Shown here: piece by piece, positions 37,580 through 48,849 of the stretch
Layout: each line of letters begins with the position of its first letter
Numbering within the stretch: position 1 is the first letter of the stretch
NCBI GenBank assembly: GCA_023653785.1
Contig: JAMKCH010019908.1
Location: 33,044 to 97,043 of the forward strand
Direction: 5' to 3'
Length of the DNA stretch: 64,000 bases
Origin: Ophioderma brevispina
Lineage: Eukaryota; Echinodermata; Ophiuroidea; Amphilepidida; Ophiodermatidae
Translations under genes and position numbers: made by a program
Notes under the pieces: model-generated
Database searches by the model: none
The model's input: only the letters and a program-made list of their open reading frames with translations
Told to the model about the DNA's origin: nothing

Positions 37580-40500
37580 ACAAGAATTAGTTAAAACCAC
37601 TTATGTGTTATAAAATCTATAACTGAGGGTGAGCTGATTTCCTTTACGCCAATGTTGACTGAAATATATGCATTCCCCTTCTGAGAGTGGAATGCCCCAA
37701 AATACCTATTTTTAGCACCCCTAAAAAGAGAAAATGGCTCAACCAGTGACCCCAAGTTCACAACCTGTCGGGCCATTACTCTTCCCCAATTCTGTTTTGC
37801 TCATAGCCCACAGGACGGACGCGTGTCACATTCATTGGTGGGGCGGGCCTGAAGCGGGAAGTCAACATCGTAAGAAATCAGGCTCAGTTTATGATTTATA
37901 AAACATAATGTGTTTTTAAAAATCATTACACTGAGGTGCTTTTCTTTACACCAATGTTGACTGAAATAATATGCATTAACCCCCTTTGAATGAATGCTTT
38001 CAATCACACAGACTAGCACACCCGTCGTAAGGTGGAACATGATATTTCGGAAGAGCAGCCCATAGGATGCAGTCAAAGTAGACCAAAAACGCGCGCCCCG
38101 CAAAACAACAAAGTAAAAAAAAATCTAGATTCCTAAAAAAGACCAGGAAGCCAATAACTCACCTAGACAGGGGAGTAACACGCATGGGTGAGTAAAAAGG
38201 ACCTTAGACTAGTGGGGAGGAAGAATTGTAATTTGATTAAAAGACCTGGCCACAGTTTTTGGAGGAGAGCCATAGCCCGCGATCCCGCGAGAAAACCCAG
38301 CCTAAGGAATAGCCGAGAGGAAGAGCTCACGAACAGAGACTGGAGTGCGCCGTAGCCGCTGGACAAAGGGCCCGAGCACCCCGCGGCAAGGCGGAGAACA
38401 TGGCCTCACAGCCTTGCGAACAACTGAGGATCCGGGAAGGGAACCAGAGAAGCGGAAGGCGGACCCGCGTAAGACGTGGGGCAAAGAAAGCCTAACCCAA
38501 AAAACGGAGGAGCGGGCCGCCTAGAGAGGGGGTCCCGACAAACACCACATAAGAACCACTGGAGTATAGGCCCGGGGAGATAAAGGTTGAGAGACCTGAA
38601 TGGAAGGCTAAGGCCCCAGCCCCGTGAAGGGCTGAGATATAAGTCCGACCCTGAGACCCAGGAAAAGAAGCTACAAGGAGAATGAAATCTCCGAGCTAAT
38701 CCAGCCTGGAAAGGGACCCTAAAGAGTAATAAAGGCAAGGGCTGAGCGACGACCGCGCCCAAAGGACGATTGGGGGCCTTCGCCCATAAACTCGCCGATC
38801 GAACTCAGACCCCAAGAGAGAACTAGCTTTCGGATCAGAAACGGACGCCTGCAGGAGTCAATGGAAGCGACCAACGTCACCGAAGGCGAACCGAACAACC
38901 TAGGCATTGGTAGGCTGAGCTAGTCTACCGAAAAATCCAGACAACGGACGATCGGAGACAGCCAGCAAAGCCTCAAACTAAGCGAAAATTCCCACCTCAT
39001 ACGGTCACAGCCAGGAGATGGAGGGGACGATCATCTTTCGAGCCCTCGACTGGGAGGTAGACAGAACACAGAGGAAGAACGAGCAGACCTCCGCAATTCG
39101 GGAGCAGCGGGACCAGGGGGGAAACCGGGAAACCGAAAGAGCAGTCAAAGCTAGATTTATGATAAACTAGCACTCCCCAGATCGGGCCAGAGGGGGGGGG
39201 GTCACCCTGGCCGAACGGTAAACAAAGCGGGTAAACCACCGAGAAGTCTACCAGCGGGGAGAACCCAGAGGTAGCTCTGCAAGGGAACACGAGTCGAGCC
39301 CCAAGAGGGCCGAGCCGAGAGCATCACAACTGCTCGGGGAAGCACGAGCAGAAGTCTAACCAGTAGCGACTGCAAGCAGAGAGCAGGTGAACAAAGTCGT
39401 AGAAGCGACAGAATGATCCTAAACTGAGAACTTCTGGGCGAACAACAAATCGGTATCGAGGAGGCAATTAACCAGAAGCCACGTAGCCGAACTCCGGCTA
39501 CGGGCATAGGATGCCACCGGAAGAAGGTCCGCGGACAGCATAGCGGCTTCAACACTATCTCCCGAGGAGAAGAAAGTGGAAGAGGACACCCGGAGAGGTG
39601 CTACCCGAACGGGGGAGATACCGATTAAGGATCCCCAAAGCCTCGAGAAAAGGGGATAACCAACTCGTCAACCAAATCGAGAAGCAGACATTGAAGAATG
39701 ACTCACAGCGTGGGTTTACGCCCCAGAGACACTTCCAGACGCGGGAGCGAGAAGCTCCCCAACCGACTATAAAGTTCGGTCACTTTGACCGATTAGGATA
39801 GAGGGGATAAAAATCCACAGTCGGAATGTGGGCAGCCCACCATGTCAAGGCTCCCAGGTCGTAAGGACAGAGGCCAGAGCAACCGAACGTGCCCCAGGAC
39901 CCGAGGGTACTAAGGGGAAAAAATGCACAAATCCAGTCGCAAGGCACGGCGGGAAGACACGACCAAGTCAACTGCCAAAACAATGAGAAAGCACCTGTGA
40001 GGCGAGTTCGGAGAACCACCAAAACAGGAAACCCCGTTGGCGGGATTCCCATTAGGCAGCACAGTTGAGACAGATGGCGTGGCACAAACCCACCCGGAAG
40101 GGAAGAGATCGAACAAAGGGAGCCTGGAACCCGCTGGAGGGGAGGGGAACCCCCTAAGACAGACCCCGACGAACGGGAGCCCACCCTGGGCCTGAAGCCC
40201 GGGAAAACCGCGGTAGGCCCGGACGAGCCCACGCTAGGCCCGCGACGAGCCCCAACGCTAGGCCCGGACGAGCCCCAACGCTAAGGCCCGGGACAGCCCC
40301 AACGCTAGGCCGAGAACAAGGCACGACGCTAAACCCGTACAACGAGCCCCAAGAGGGGACACCGTCGAGCCGACCCAAAAACCCGTGTCCAGGTCCCCAC
40401 GAGGGACAGCGAACCAGGCTAGTCAGCCGGAAGACAAAGGAATGTGCGAGAACTGTCAAGCCAGCCCCTAACTCCCGAAAAACAAACGGGCGGAAGGGAT

Positions 40501-41480
40501 CCACGTCAAGACCACCGACCCAACAGGGGCAGGTCAAGGCAAAAGTCAAAAGACCTCAAGGGCTAGCCCCAGGGAGAGGGGAGTAAGGCCTGGGAGCACA
40601 GTAAGTAAGAAAACAGAGCCAAACCACCAGCGACGCAGGAACAAACAGAGCCAGAGGGGGCGAGGGCATCCACCTGGGTGGGAGCCCAAGCCCCAATGCG
40701 GAACCCAAGCATCAGCATCAAGACTTAATGACCAAAGCCCGAGACCGGCAAGGGCAGGCGAGGCCCCGAGGGAACCAGCCGGCATGTAGGCCGGGTCTCG
40801 CGCCCGCACAAGAGTGAGGACGGAGGGCAGAGGGAGAAACAGCAAAGGCGCGATGATCAGGTTCCCCGTACGGGTGTAAGGCCAAGGAGAACGACATAAA
40901 GACCCTACCCCAGGCCTAGGCGGACCAGTGAAGCCCCTGGAGAGGCCACGCCAGACCGGCACAGGCACAGGCCTCATAAACCCCGAAGGGGGCCAAGGTA
41001 TACACCAAGCAAGCAGGGCATCAGCCCTAGGACAGGCTAGGCCCGACGGGTCCAGGCAAGCTGCGAGGAAAGAACCAGGGCCAGCTAACCCGAATGGAGA
41101 AGAAGGGTATAAGTCGAGTAGCAAAGGATAGGCGATGAAAGCACCAAGGCCTAGGCCAAAGTCAAAGGACCGCCAAGGGCTACCGGCCACGACATCCCAA
41201 GGGAAGACGGGCCTTAAAGGACACAAGACCAGTAATCACACCCAAGCTGGATACATGGTCTAGACCCCAAGGGGGGGCAACAGAAACTAACGCCAGACGG
41301 CAACTTTCACTAGGCCCGACTCGGAAGCGGCGCTAGGCCCAGTTGATCCCCAGGAGGGGAGCAGCGAAGTTGCACCCATAGCCTGAGTCCAGTTCCCAAG
41401 GGGGACAGCGGACCAGGCTAGCTAGCAGTAAGCCTAACAGGCCAGAGTCTAAGAGCCTGGACAGCCAAGGCCTAAAATGC
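37580..41480. mobile_element. Partial second copy of the GC-rich element
   Basis: Follows the first copy from its left inverted end to the point equivalent to about 10,670, including the doubled terminal motif near 37,640 and 37,940. It then breaks into unrelated AT-rich sequence. Differences from the first copy are dominated by one-base insertions and deletions. Confidence 0.65.
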
Positions 41481-41889
41481 TCAGCGCATAACATATCGGG
41501 CGAGTCAAAGCCAGCTGATATTTTCTTGGCGTGGGGCGATGTTGTCATATGAAAAAGACAATCCAATATATTTGCAAGAAGAAGCTGACTTGACAACAAC
41601 AGTCAGAAAGGGTTCAAAACTTCAAATGTAGTATTGCCTTAGGAGTGCATGATCGAGTGACAATAGTTTGCATCATTGTGCAGTGTTGGGTAATGCAAAT
41701 CGTTGCGACAGGGTATTGCACTATGCATAACATTACTATTGTCAGAGTGTTGGATAATTGTACTAGCCGTGCCAGGGATATTGCACCACACGACTACCGG
41801 AAACTCTGATGCAGTATAATTGGGTTTATTGCCATTCTGTTCAGAAAAATACCTAAAGTAAGTCCTCATTCTACATGTACTTTCATGTA

Positions 41890-42066
41890 CAGGAACGGAT
41901 TGGGAGGGGGGGAGGGGGCGCGCGGATCTAGTGGGGAGGCGGAGGGGGCGCGCGACTCCCGTAATTCGGCAAAATCTTGCAAAATAGGCCCATTTTGGAC
42001 CAAAGGTCTCAGCCTTCAGCCCCCGGGTAATTTTGAAGGTTTCAAAAATCCTGGTCCACCCATGGT
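41890..42066. mobile_element. Short hAT-like repeat, copy A
   Basis: Begins CAGGAACGGATT followed by G-rich GGCGGAGGGGGCGCGCG text, and ends in a TCCTGG...CCCATGG remnant. The better-preserved second copy ends CGCCCCTG. Confidence 0.45.
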
Positions 42067-42205
42067 CGCACTTAAAAATACCTCTAACCCTTATACTTAT
42101 CCCTAAATTCTAATCGAAGATAATGAATGGGAATTAGACAAAAATTGGAACTTGAAACCAACTAGCAAGTTGCCAACTCTACTGGAGATAAGCTTGGAAA
42201 CCCAC

Positions 42206-42293
42206 CTGGGCATTCCTTGATCATATTTTCAATGTCACACATAATCCTGCATACTTCATCCTTAAAAGGGTCATCAATTCTGCCTTTCCACCG
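42206..42293 (-). CDS. Candidate exon inside the duplicated noisy block (copy A)
   Basis: 29 codons plus one base: RWKGRIDDPFKDEVCRIMCD and IENMIKECP. The acceptor is CCTATAG and the donor GTGGGT. The open frame survives in a block otherwise full of small indels. A second copy lies about 3.96 kb to the right. It exits in a phase that would fit the CPSF1 exon at 36.6 kb, but the residues do not resemble the CPSF160 segment expected there, so I do not assign it to CPSF1. Confidence 0.35.
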
Positions 42294-43954
42294 CTATAGG
42301 ATAACTTAATGAAGAAAAAAAAACACTTTCCAAATAAACCACCCTAATGCATTCACTCTATATTAAGGCCAACAAAACAGTTACAGGGACTTGCCCAACC
42401 TACTCTGCCACAAGAAAAAAAAGTCGATGCATGCTTTAAAGACTTGGTTTGCAAAAATGGCTAATTTAATTATTTTGTAATGTGCACTATTTTAGTTTTG
42501 CCTTTAAAATGTAAGCTAACTATACTACTCTTAATACTTAAAAAAGTCTGGCCCCAATTTATCTTTTTTTTGCCTGTTAGGCCAATTTGATACCTTCAAT
42601 TTGCCTGGCCCAAATCTACCTGGTCTTGCATAGGTATGGAATCCACCACCTAAATAACTACCCATAGATCGTGTACAAAATGACCTCCACCAAACGTTGA
42701 TTTCTCGGCTAACAAGGACTGGTAAACTGATTTTTTTTTAAAGATTGCACCATACCTCTTCAACAAAATGAACGAGTGCATCAATGCTGCAGTAAATAAC
42801 CCATCAATGGGGATGGTTGGGGAAATGTGTAGTTGTGGGGTCATAGGTCAGTGGGTCATTCCAGGTCAATGACATATGGCCCATGGTCTTGGACAGTGGT
42901 TATCCTGAGCAAGTTTGGCGGCTATACAACTTAACTTGAATGTTGATATTTTGGGGTCAAGTCAAGTAGGGTCATTGAGGTCAAAAGGGCATATGCGGCC
43001 ATAAGAGGTCATCGTGAATACCATAAGAGTTCGGGACGGTGGTGTTTTGATAGTATTTTACTAGGCAGTCCTCGGATTTGGCTATCACCTGTGTTTGTGA
43101 TCACCTGGGCTTGAATGACCCTCTGGTTTTGTGTTTCTTTGACCTTGAATGATCCCTGATGAACCTTTGTCATGACCTTAAAAATTTCGTCATCAAACAA
43201 TCAACCCAGCCCACCAAGTTTCACCTGGATAAACCGGAAGTTACCCCATTGACCTCTTGACCTTGAATGACCCCTGATCACTAACCAATTACAAACGCGG
43301 TCTTCGTAAGGTCAGGGGCACCCAACACCAAGTTCAGGAAGGTGCAATCCTCGGTCTCCGAGAAAATAACACCAAGGGACAGACACAGTGACAGATAGAC
43401 CACCGGTCATAAAGCGCAGGAGCGTTTTATAAAGGTTTGAAACATGGGGAAACGGTCATTTAGTCTTTAGAGCGTCAATCTGTGTGACTGCCTATATGAG
43501 TCGTACCATCTTTTGAGCATGTTTGGTGGTCACTGTAACTTATTTGCAGAAATGCTTACTAGTGGGGAGGCCCGTGCTGCGTCCGGGGTCCCTGCAGCTG
43601 GTATACCGCTAGATGAGTATCTGGAAGTTTTCACAACAAGAAAATCAAGATTAATGTATTCGACTTATTTAGTGCCCCGGGTGCTTCATATCAATACGTC
43701 AAAGCATGGGTATAAAAACAGGGCCAAGTCCCAATAATGACACATACGGACTTTGACCCCCAATAGACCCCTCAAAAAGGACACAAAAGGGTATGGCAAA
43801 ACTCTACCACCATACCAAAACTCCTATCCATATGTCAAAGCATGGCCAAATAACCCCATAATGACCTCCCACTGGATGACCTTTGACCCCAAAATGACCA
43901 CTTGAAAATGTGACACAAAACTCGTAAGGTGAAAACCTACACCATACCAGGAAT

Positions 43955-45425
43955 ACCCGTTGCGGGGATTCACATTAGGCCAGCACCGTTGAGACAGAAG
44001 CGTGGCAAAACAAACCCGCAAGTGAAGAGATCTAACAATGGGAGCCTGAAAACCGCTGGAGGGGAGAGGGGGAACCCCCTAAGAGAGACCCCGACGAATC
44101 GGGAGCACACCATGGCCGAAGCCGGGAAACGCGTTAGGCCGGAGCCCCAACGCTAGGCCCAGGACGAGCCCCAACGCTAGGCAAGGACGAGCCCCAAAGT
44201 TAGGCCAGGACGAGCCCCAACGCTATGCCGGAACAAGGCCCGACGCTAAGACAGCACAACGAGCCCAAAGAGGGGCACCGTCGAGCCGGCCCAAAACCCA
44301 TGTCCAGGTCCCAAAGAGGGAGACAGGGACCAGGCTAGTCAGCCGGGAGCAAAGGAATGTGCGAGAAACTGTCAAAGCCAGCCCCTAACTCCCGAACAAA
44401 CGCGAGAAGGGACCCACGGTCAAGACCCCGACCCAACAGTGGGCATTGGTCAAGGCAAAAGTCAAAAGACCTCACGGGCTAGCCAAAAACAATCGTGAGG
44501 ACGTTAGTTAGGGGCTGCAGGAGTAAGGCTGGGGAGCAAGGTAAGGGTTAGACAACAGAGCCCAAACCACCAGCGGCAGGAAAAACAATTTGAGCCCAGA
44601 GGGGGCGGGCATCCACTGGGGTGGAGCCAAGCCGCAATGAGGGAACCCAAGCATCGCATCAAGACTGAAAGACCAAAGCCGAGACCGGCAAGAGCACGCT
44701 AGGCCCCGAGGGCACCAGCCGGCATGTAGGCAGAGGTCTCGCGCCCGCACAAGAGTGAGGGCGGAGGGCAGGGCGAACAGCCAAGGAGCGATGATCAGGT
44801 TCCCCGTACGGGTGTAGGCCAAGGGAGGAGAACGACATAAAGCCCCTAAACAAGCCTAGCCGGACCAGTTACAGCCCGGAGGGGCCACGCCAGACAGGCA
44901 TAGGCACAGGCCTCAGAAACCCCGAGGGGGCCAAGGTAATACCCACGAGCAGGGCACAGCCCATGCCAGGCTAGGCCGACAGGTCCAGCCAAGTGCGGAG
45001 GAAAGAAACCAGGGCAGCGACCAGAAATGAGATGAAGGGGCTAAGGCGAGTAGCAAAGGCTAGGCGAAGAAAGCCAAGGCCTAGGGCAAAGGCGAAAGTC
45101 CCGGGACCGCCAAGGCTAAAGGCCACGACCCCCCAAGGAAAGACGGGGGCTAAAGACCCAAGACCAGTATCACACCAACGGATACATGGTCTTGACCCGA
45201 AGGGGGAACAGAGACTAACGCCAGCGGCAACTGTCACTAGGCCCGACCCGGCAGCGGGAAACGACGCTAGGCCCAGCTGATCCCCGGGAGGGAGCAGCGA
45301 AGCTGCACCATAGCCTGAGTTCAAGCTCCCCAAGGGGGACAGCGGACCAGGCTAGGTAGCAGAGTAGCCTACAGCCAGAGTCTAGAAGCCAGGACAGCCA
45401 AGGACTAAATGGCTCAGCGCCTAAC
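43955..45425. mobile_element. Partial third copy of the GC-rich element
   Basis: Corresponds to about 9,245-10,670 of the first copy and 40,030-41,470 of the second. It ends at the same junction into AT-rich DNA as the second copy, because both belong to a larger tandem duplication. Confidence 0.65.
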
Positions 45426-45845
45426 ATACGGGCGGGAGAAGGTCACAGCCCAGCCTGATATTTCTTGGCGAGGGCATTTTTCATACTGAAAAAGCAATCA
45501 AATATTATTATGCAAGAAGAAAGCTACTTGACAACAACAGTTCAGAAATGGGTTGCAAAACTTCAAATGGTAGTTATTGCCTTAGGAGTTGCATGATCGA
45601 GTGCCAATATTTGGCATATTGTGCAGTGTTGGGTAATGCAAACTAGTTGCGAAGTGGTATTGCATATGCAGACATTACTAGTGTGAGTGTTGGATAATTC
45701 GTACTAGCAGTGCAGGGATTAGGCACCAACACAGGGGACTCCACGGAATTATGATGCATTATAATGGGGTTTATTGCCTTCGTTCATGTAAAAATACCTC
45801 TAAAGATAAGTCATCACTTTCATACATGTACTTTTCATTTGTACA

Positions 45846-46021
45846 GGAACGGTCTAGGAGGGGGCGGAGGGCGCGCGGATCTAGGGAGGAGGCGGAGGGG
45901 GTCGCGCGCGCCTCCCGGTTTAATTCGGCCACAAAACTTTTGCAAAATCAGCCCATTTGGAAAGTTTCAGCCTGCAGCCCCCCGGTAATTTGACGTTTTT
46001 CAAATCCTGGAATCGCCCCTG
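45846..46021. mobile_element. Short hAT-like repeat, copy B
   Basis: Begins CAGGAACGGTCTAGGA and ends TCCTGGAATCGCCCCTG, giving imperfect inverted ends of the CAGGGGCGG type. Lies in unit B of the tandem duplication. Confidence 0.45.
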
Positions 46022-46170
46022 GTTATGACACTTACCAATACTCTACCCCTTATAATTATCCCTAAATTTACTCTAAGATCATGGAATGGGAATAGACCAA
46101 AATTGGAAACTTGAAAACACACAATAACAAATTTGCCAACTTGTCTATGGAAATAAGCTTGGATAACCCA

Positions 46171-46260
46171 CTGGGCAGGCATCCTTGATCATAGTTTCAG
46201 GTCACACACGATCCTGCATACTTCATCCTTAAAAGGGTCATCAACTCTGCCTTCAACACT
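46171..46260 (-). pseudogene. Second, disrupted copy of the 42.2 kb candidate exon
   Basis: Contains EGRVDDPFKDEVCRIVCD, after which the frame breaks where copy A continues IENMIKECP. The surrounding 4 kb repeats the 40.0-43.9 kb block with frequent one-base gaps. The disruption may be read error rather than evolution. Confidence 0.4.
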
Positions 46261-47639
46261 TATAGGATTCACTGTGTATGAAGAAAAAAAACACTTCCAA
46301 TAAACCACCCTCATGCATTCACTCTATATAAGCCACCAAAACGTACAGGGACGTGAACCACCTACTCTGCTGTGACCAAAAAGAAAAAATGGTCTGATGC
46401 ATGCTTTAAAGACTTGGTTGCAAAATGGCTAATTTAATTATTTTTTAATGGCACCATATGTAGTTTTGCTTTAAAATGTAACTACTCTACTATTTTAATA
46501 CTAAAAAAGTATTGGCCAAGTTATCTTTTTTTTGCCTGTTAGGCCCATTTGAGTACCGCAATTTGCCTGCCAATACCTGGTCTTGCATATGGAATCCCAC
46601 CAATAAAAAACTCACCATAGGACTCGTGTACAAAATGACCTCTCACCAAACGTTGATTTCTCGGCTAACAAGCGACTGGTAAAGGATTTTTTTTTTTAAA
46701 GGATTAGCACCATACCTCTTCAACAAAAATGAACGAGTGCATCAATGATTCAGGAGTAACCATCAATTGGGATGGTTAAGGGAATGTGTAGTTGTGGGGT
46801 AATAGGTCAGTTAGGGTCATACAGGTCAATTGACATTATGGCCCTGGTCTTGGAGAGTGTTATCAGAGCAAGTTTGGTGGGCTAGAAACTGAACTTGGAA
46901 TGTTTTGATAGGTTGAGGACCACACCCGGTCAAAGGGTCAAGTAGGGTCATTGGAGGTCAAAAGGGCATATGGGCCATAGGAGGTCATTCTGTGCATACC
47001 TTAAGAGTTCTGGACCGGTGGTTTTTTAATGAGTATTTTACTAGGCAGTCTCGGATTTGCTCTCACCTGTGTTTTTGATTCACCTGGCTTGAATGACCCT
47101 CTGGTTTTGTGTTTCCTTTGACTTAATGATCCATGATGACCCTTGTCATGACCTTTAAAATTTTCGTCATCCAACAATCAACCCCGCCCACCAAATTTCA
47201 CCTGGATACACCGAAGTTAAGTTTACCCAATTGACCTCCTTTCGACCTTGAATGACCCCTGATCCACTAACCATACAAATTCGGTCTTCGTAAGGTCTGG
47301 GGCGGCACCCACCCCATCCAAGTTTTCAGGAAGGTTTGCAATCTCGCCGTCCGAGAAAAGGATACACCGCCAGGGGACAGACCCAGTGACAGAATGACCA
47401 CCAGTATCAATGAGCAGAAGCGTACTTATTAAGGTTTGAACATGGGCAAAGGTAATTTAGGTCTTTTAGAGGTCACATCTGTGTGTTTTTTGACTGCCTC
47501 TATATGAGTCGCCTACCAGTTCTTTTGGCATGTTGGTGGTCACTGGAACTTTGCAGGAGATATTGTATACTAGTGGGGAGCCGTGCTGCGAGTCCGGGTC
47601 CCTGCTAGCGGAGTATACCCGCTAATGAGTTACGGGAAT

Positions 47640-48790
47640 GTTTTCACAACAGAAATCCAAAATAATGTATGCGACTCCTAATTTAGTGCCCGGGGTGTGC
47701 TTCATATCATACGTCAAAGCGATGGGTATAAAAGCCAAGGCCAAGTGACCCCAAATATGACCCCTACATGAACTTTTGCCCCATATGACCCTCAAAAATA
47801 TGAGACCACAAACTTGGTATGGCAAACAAAACTCTACCACATACCATAAAAACTCATATCCATATGTCAAGCATGGCCAAATAACCAATAATGACTTGAT
47901 GACTGTGACCCCAACAATGACACTTTGAAAATGTGACACAAAACTCGCTTACGGTGAAACTATACCACCATAACCAAAACTCGTATCCATACGTCAAAGT
48001 GCGGCCAAGCTACCCGAGAAAACGGACCCCCCTGATGGAACCTTTGACCCCAAAAATGACAATCAAAAACGTGACCACAAAACTTGTACGCAAAAGCTCT
48101 ACCACCATAGCAAACGTCCATATCCATACGGTCAACGGCACGGCCAAGTTATCCCGATAACGACCCCTGGATGACCTTTGACCCCAAAATGACACCTTTG
48201 AAAATGTGACCCGAACTCATACGGACAAAAACTCTACTACAATACCAAAACGTGTATCCTATGTCAAAAGCAGGGCCCAACGAATCAATATAATGACCAC
48301 TGGCGGGAGCTTTGACCCCAACAAAATGACTCCTCGAAAATGTTCGACCACAAAAACATCGTACGGTGTGATGAAAACTCTACCAACCATACCAAAACTC
48401 ATATACATACGTTAAAGTGAGGCCAAGCTTACCCGAAAACGAACCCTGATGACCTTTGACCCCCCAAAATGACCCCTCCAAAAATGTGACCACCAAAACT
48501 CGTAGTCAAAAACTCTACCACCATAGCAAAACTCATATTATCCATACGTCAAAGCACGGCCAAGTTACCCGATAAGGACCCCTGGATGACCTTGACCCAA
48601 AATGACCCCTCGAAAATGTGACCACAAAAATTGCTACACGAAACTATACCACACATACCAAACCTCTATTCCATACGTCAAAAGCATGGCCAAGTTACCT
48701 GGAAACGACCCCTAGATGACCTTTGACCCCAAAATGACCCCTGAAAAATGTGACCACAACCCCTGTACGACGTAGTCGGAGCTTACCCCA
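47640..48790 (+). repeat. ~137-bp satellite, about 8 units
   Basis: Each unit has GATGACCTTTGACCCCAAAA, GTGACCACAAAACTCG, ACTCTACCACCATACC and CCATACGTCAAAGC in that order. GACCTTTGACC-type boxes lie at about 48,023, 48,172, 48,310, 48,450, 48,585 and 48,717. Two further units lie at 43,625-43,935 in unit A. Confidence 0.85.
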
Positions 48791-48849
48791 CAAAAAAAAT
48801 CATAATCCGTATTTTAAAGGACGGCGAAACGCATAGCCGACAAACAACC

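Larger units (their letters stand above)
40030..47960. repeat. Tandem duplication, two ~3.95 kb units
   Basis: Unit A (about 40,030-43,945) and unit B (about 43,946-47,960) share the order: GC-rich element fragment, AT-rich segment, hAT-like short element, exon-like segment, AGGTCA-rich segment, satellite. Landmarks recur at a distance of 3.92-4.01 kb (for example the GATCGAGTG box at 41,651 and 45,597). The units differ mostly by single-base gaps. Confidence 0.85.

Noticed and set aside
40154..41226. Frames of 131 and 226 codons on the minus strand of the GC-rich element
   Set aside because: Not conserved as frames in the other copies; GC-rich repeats lose stops by composition, and the block is full of indels.
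42206..42293. Assignment of this candidate exon to CPSF1
   Set aside because: The phase fits the exon at 36.6 kb, but the residues do not match the conserved CPSF160 segment that should precede [10 protein letters not shown].
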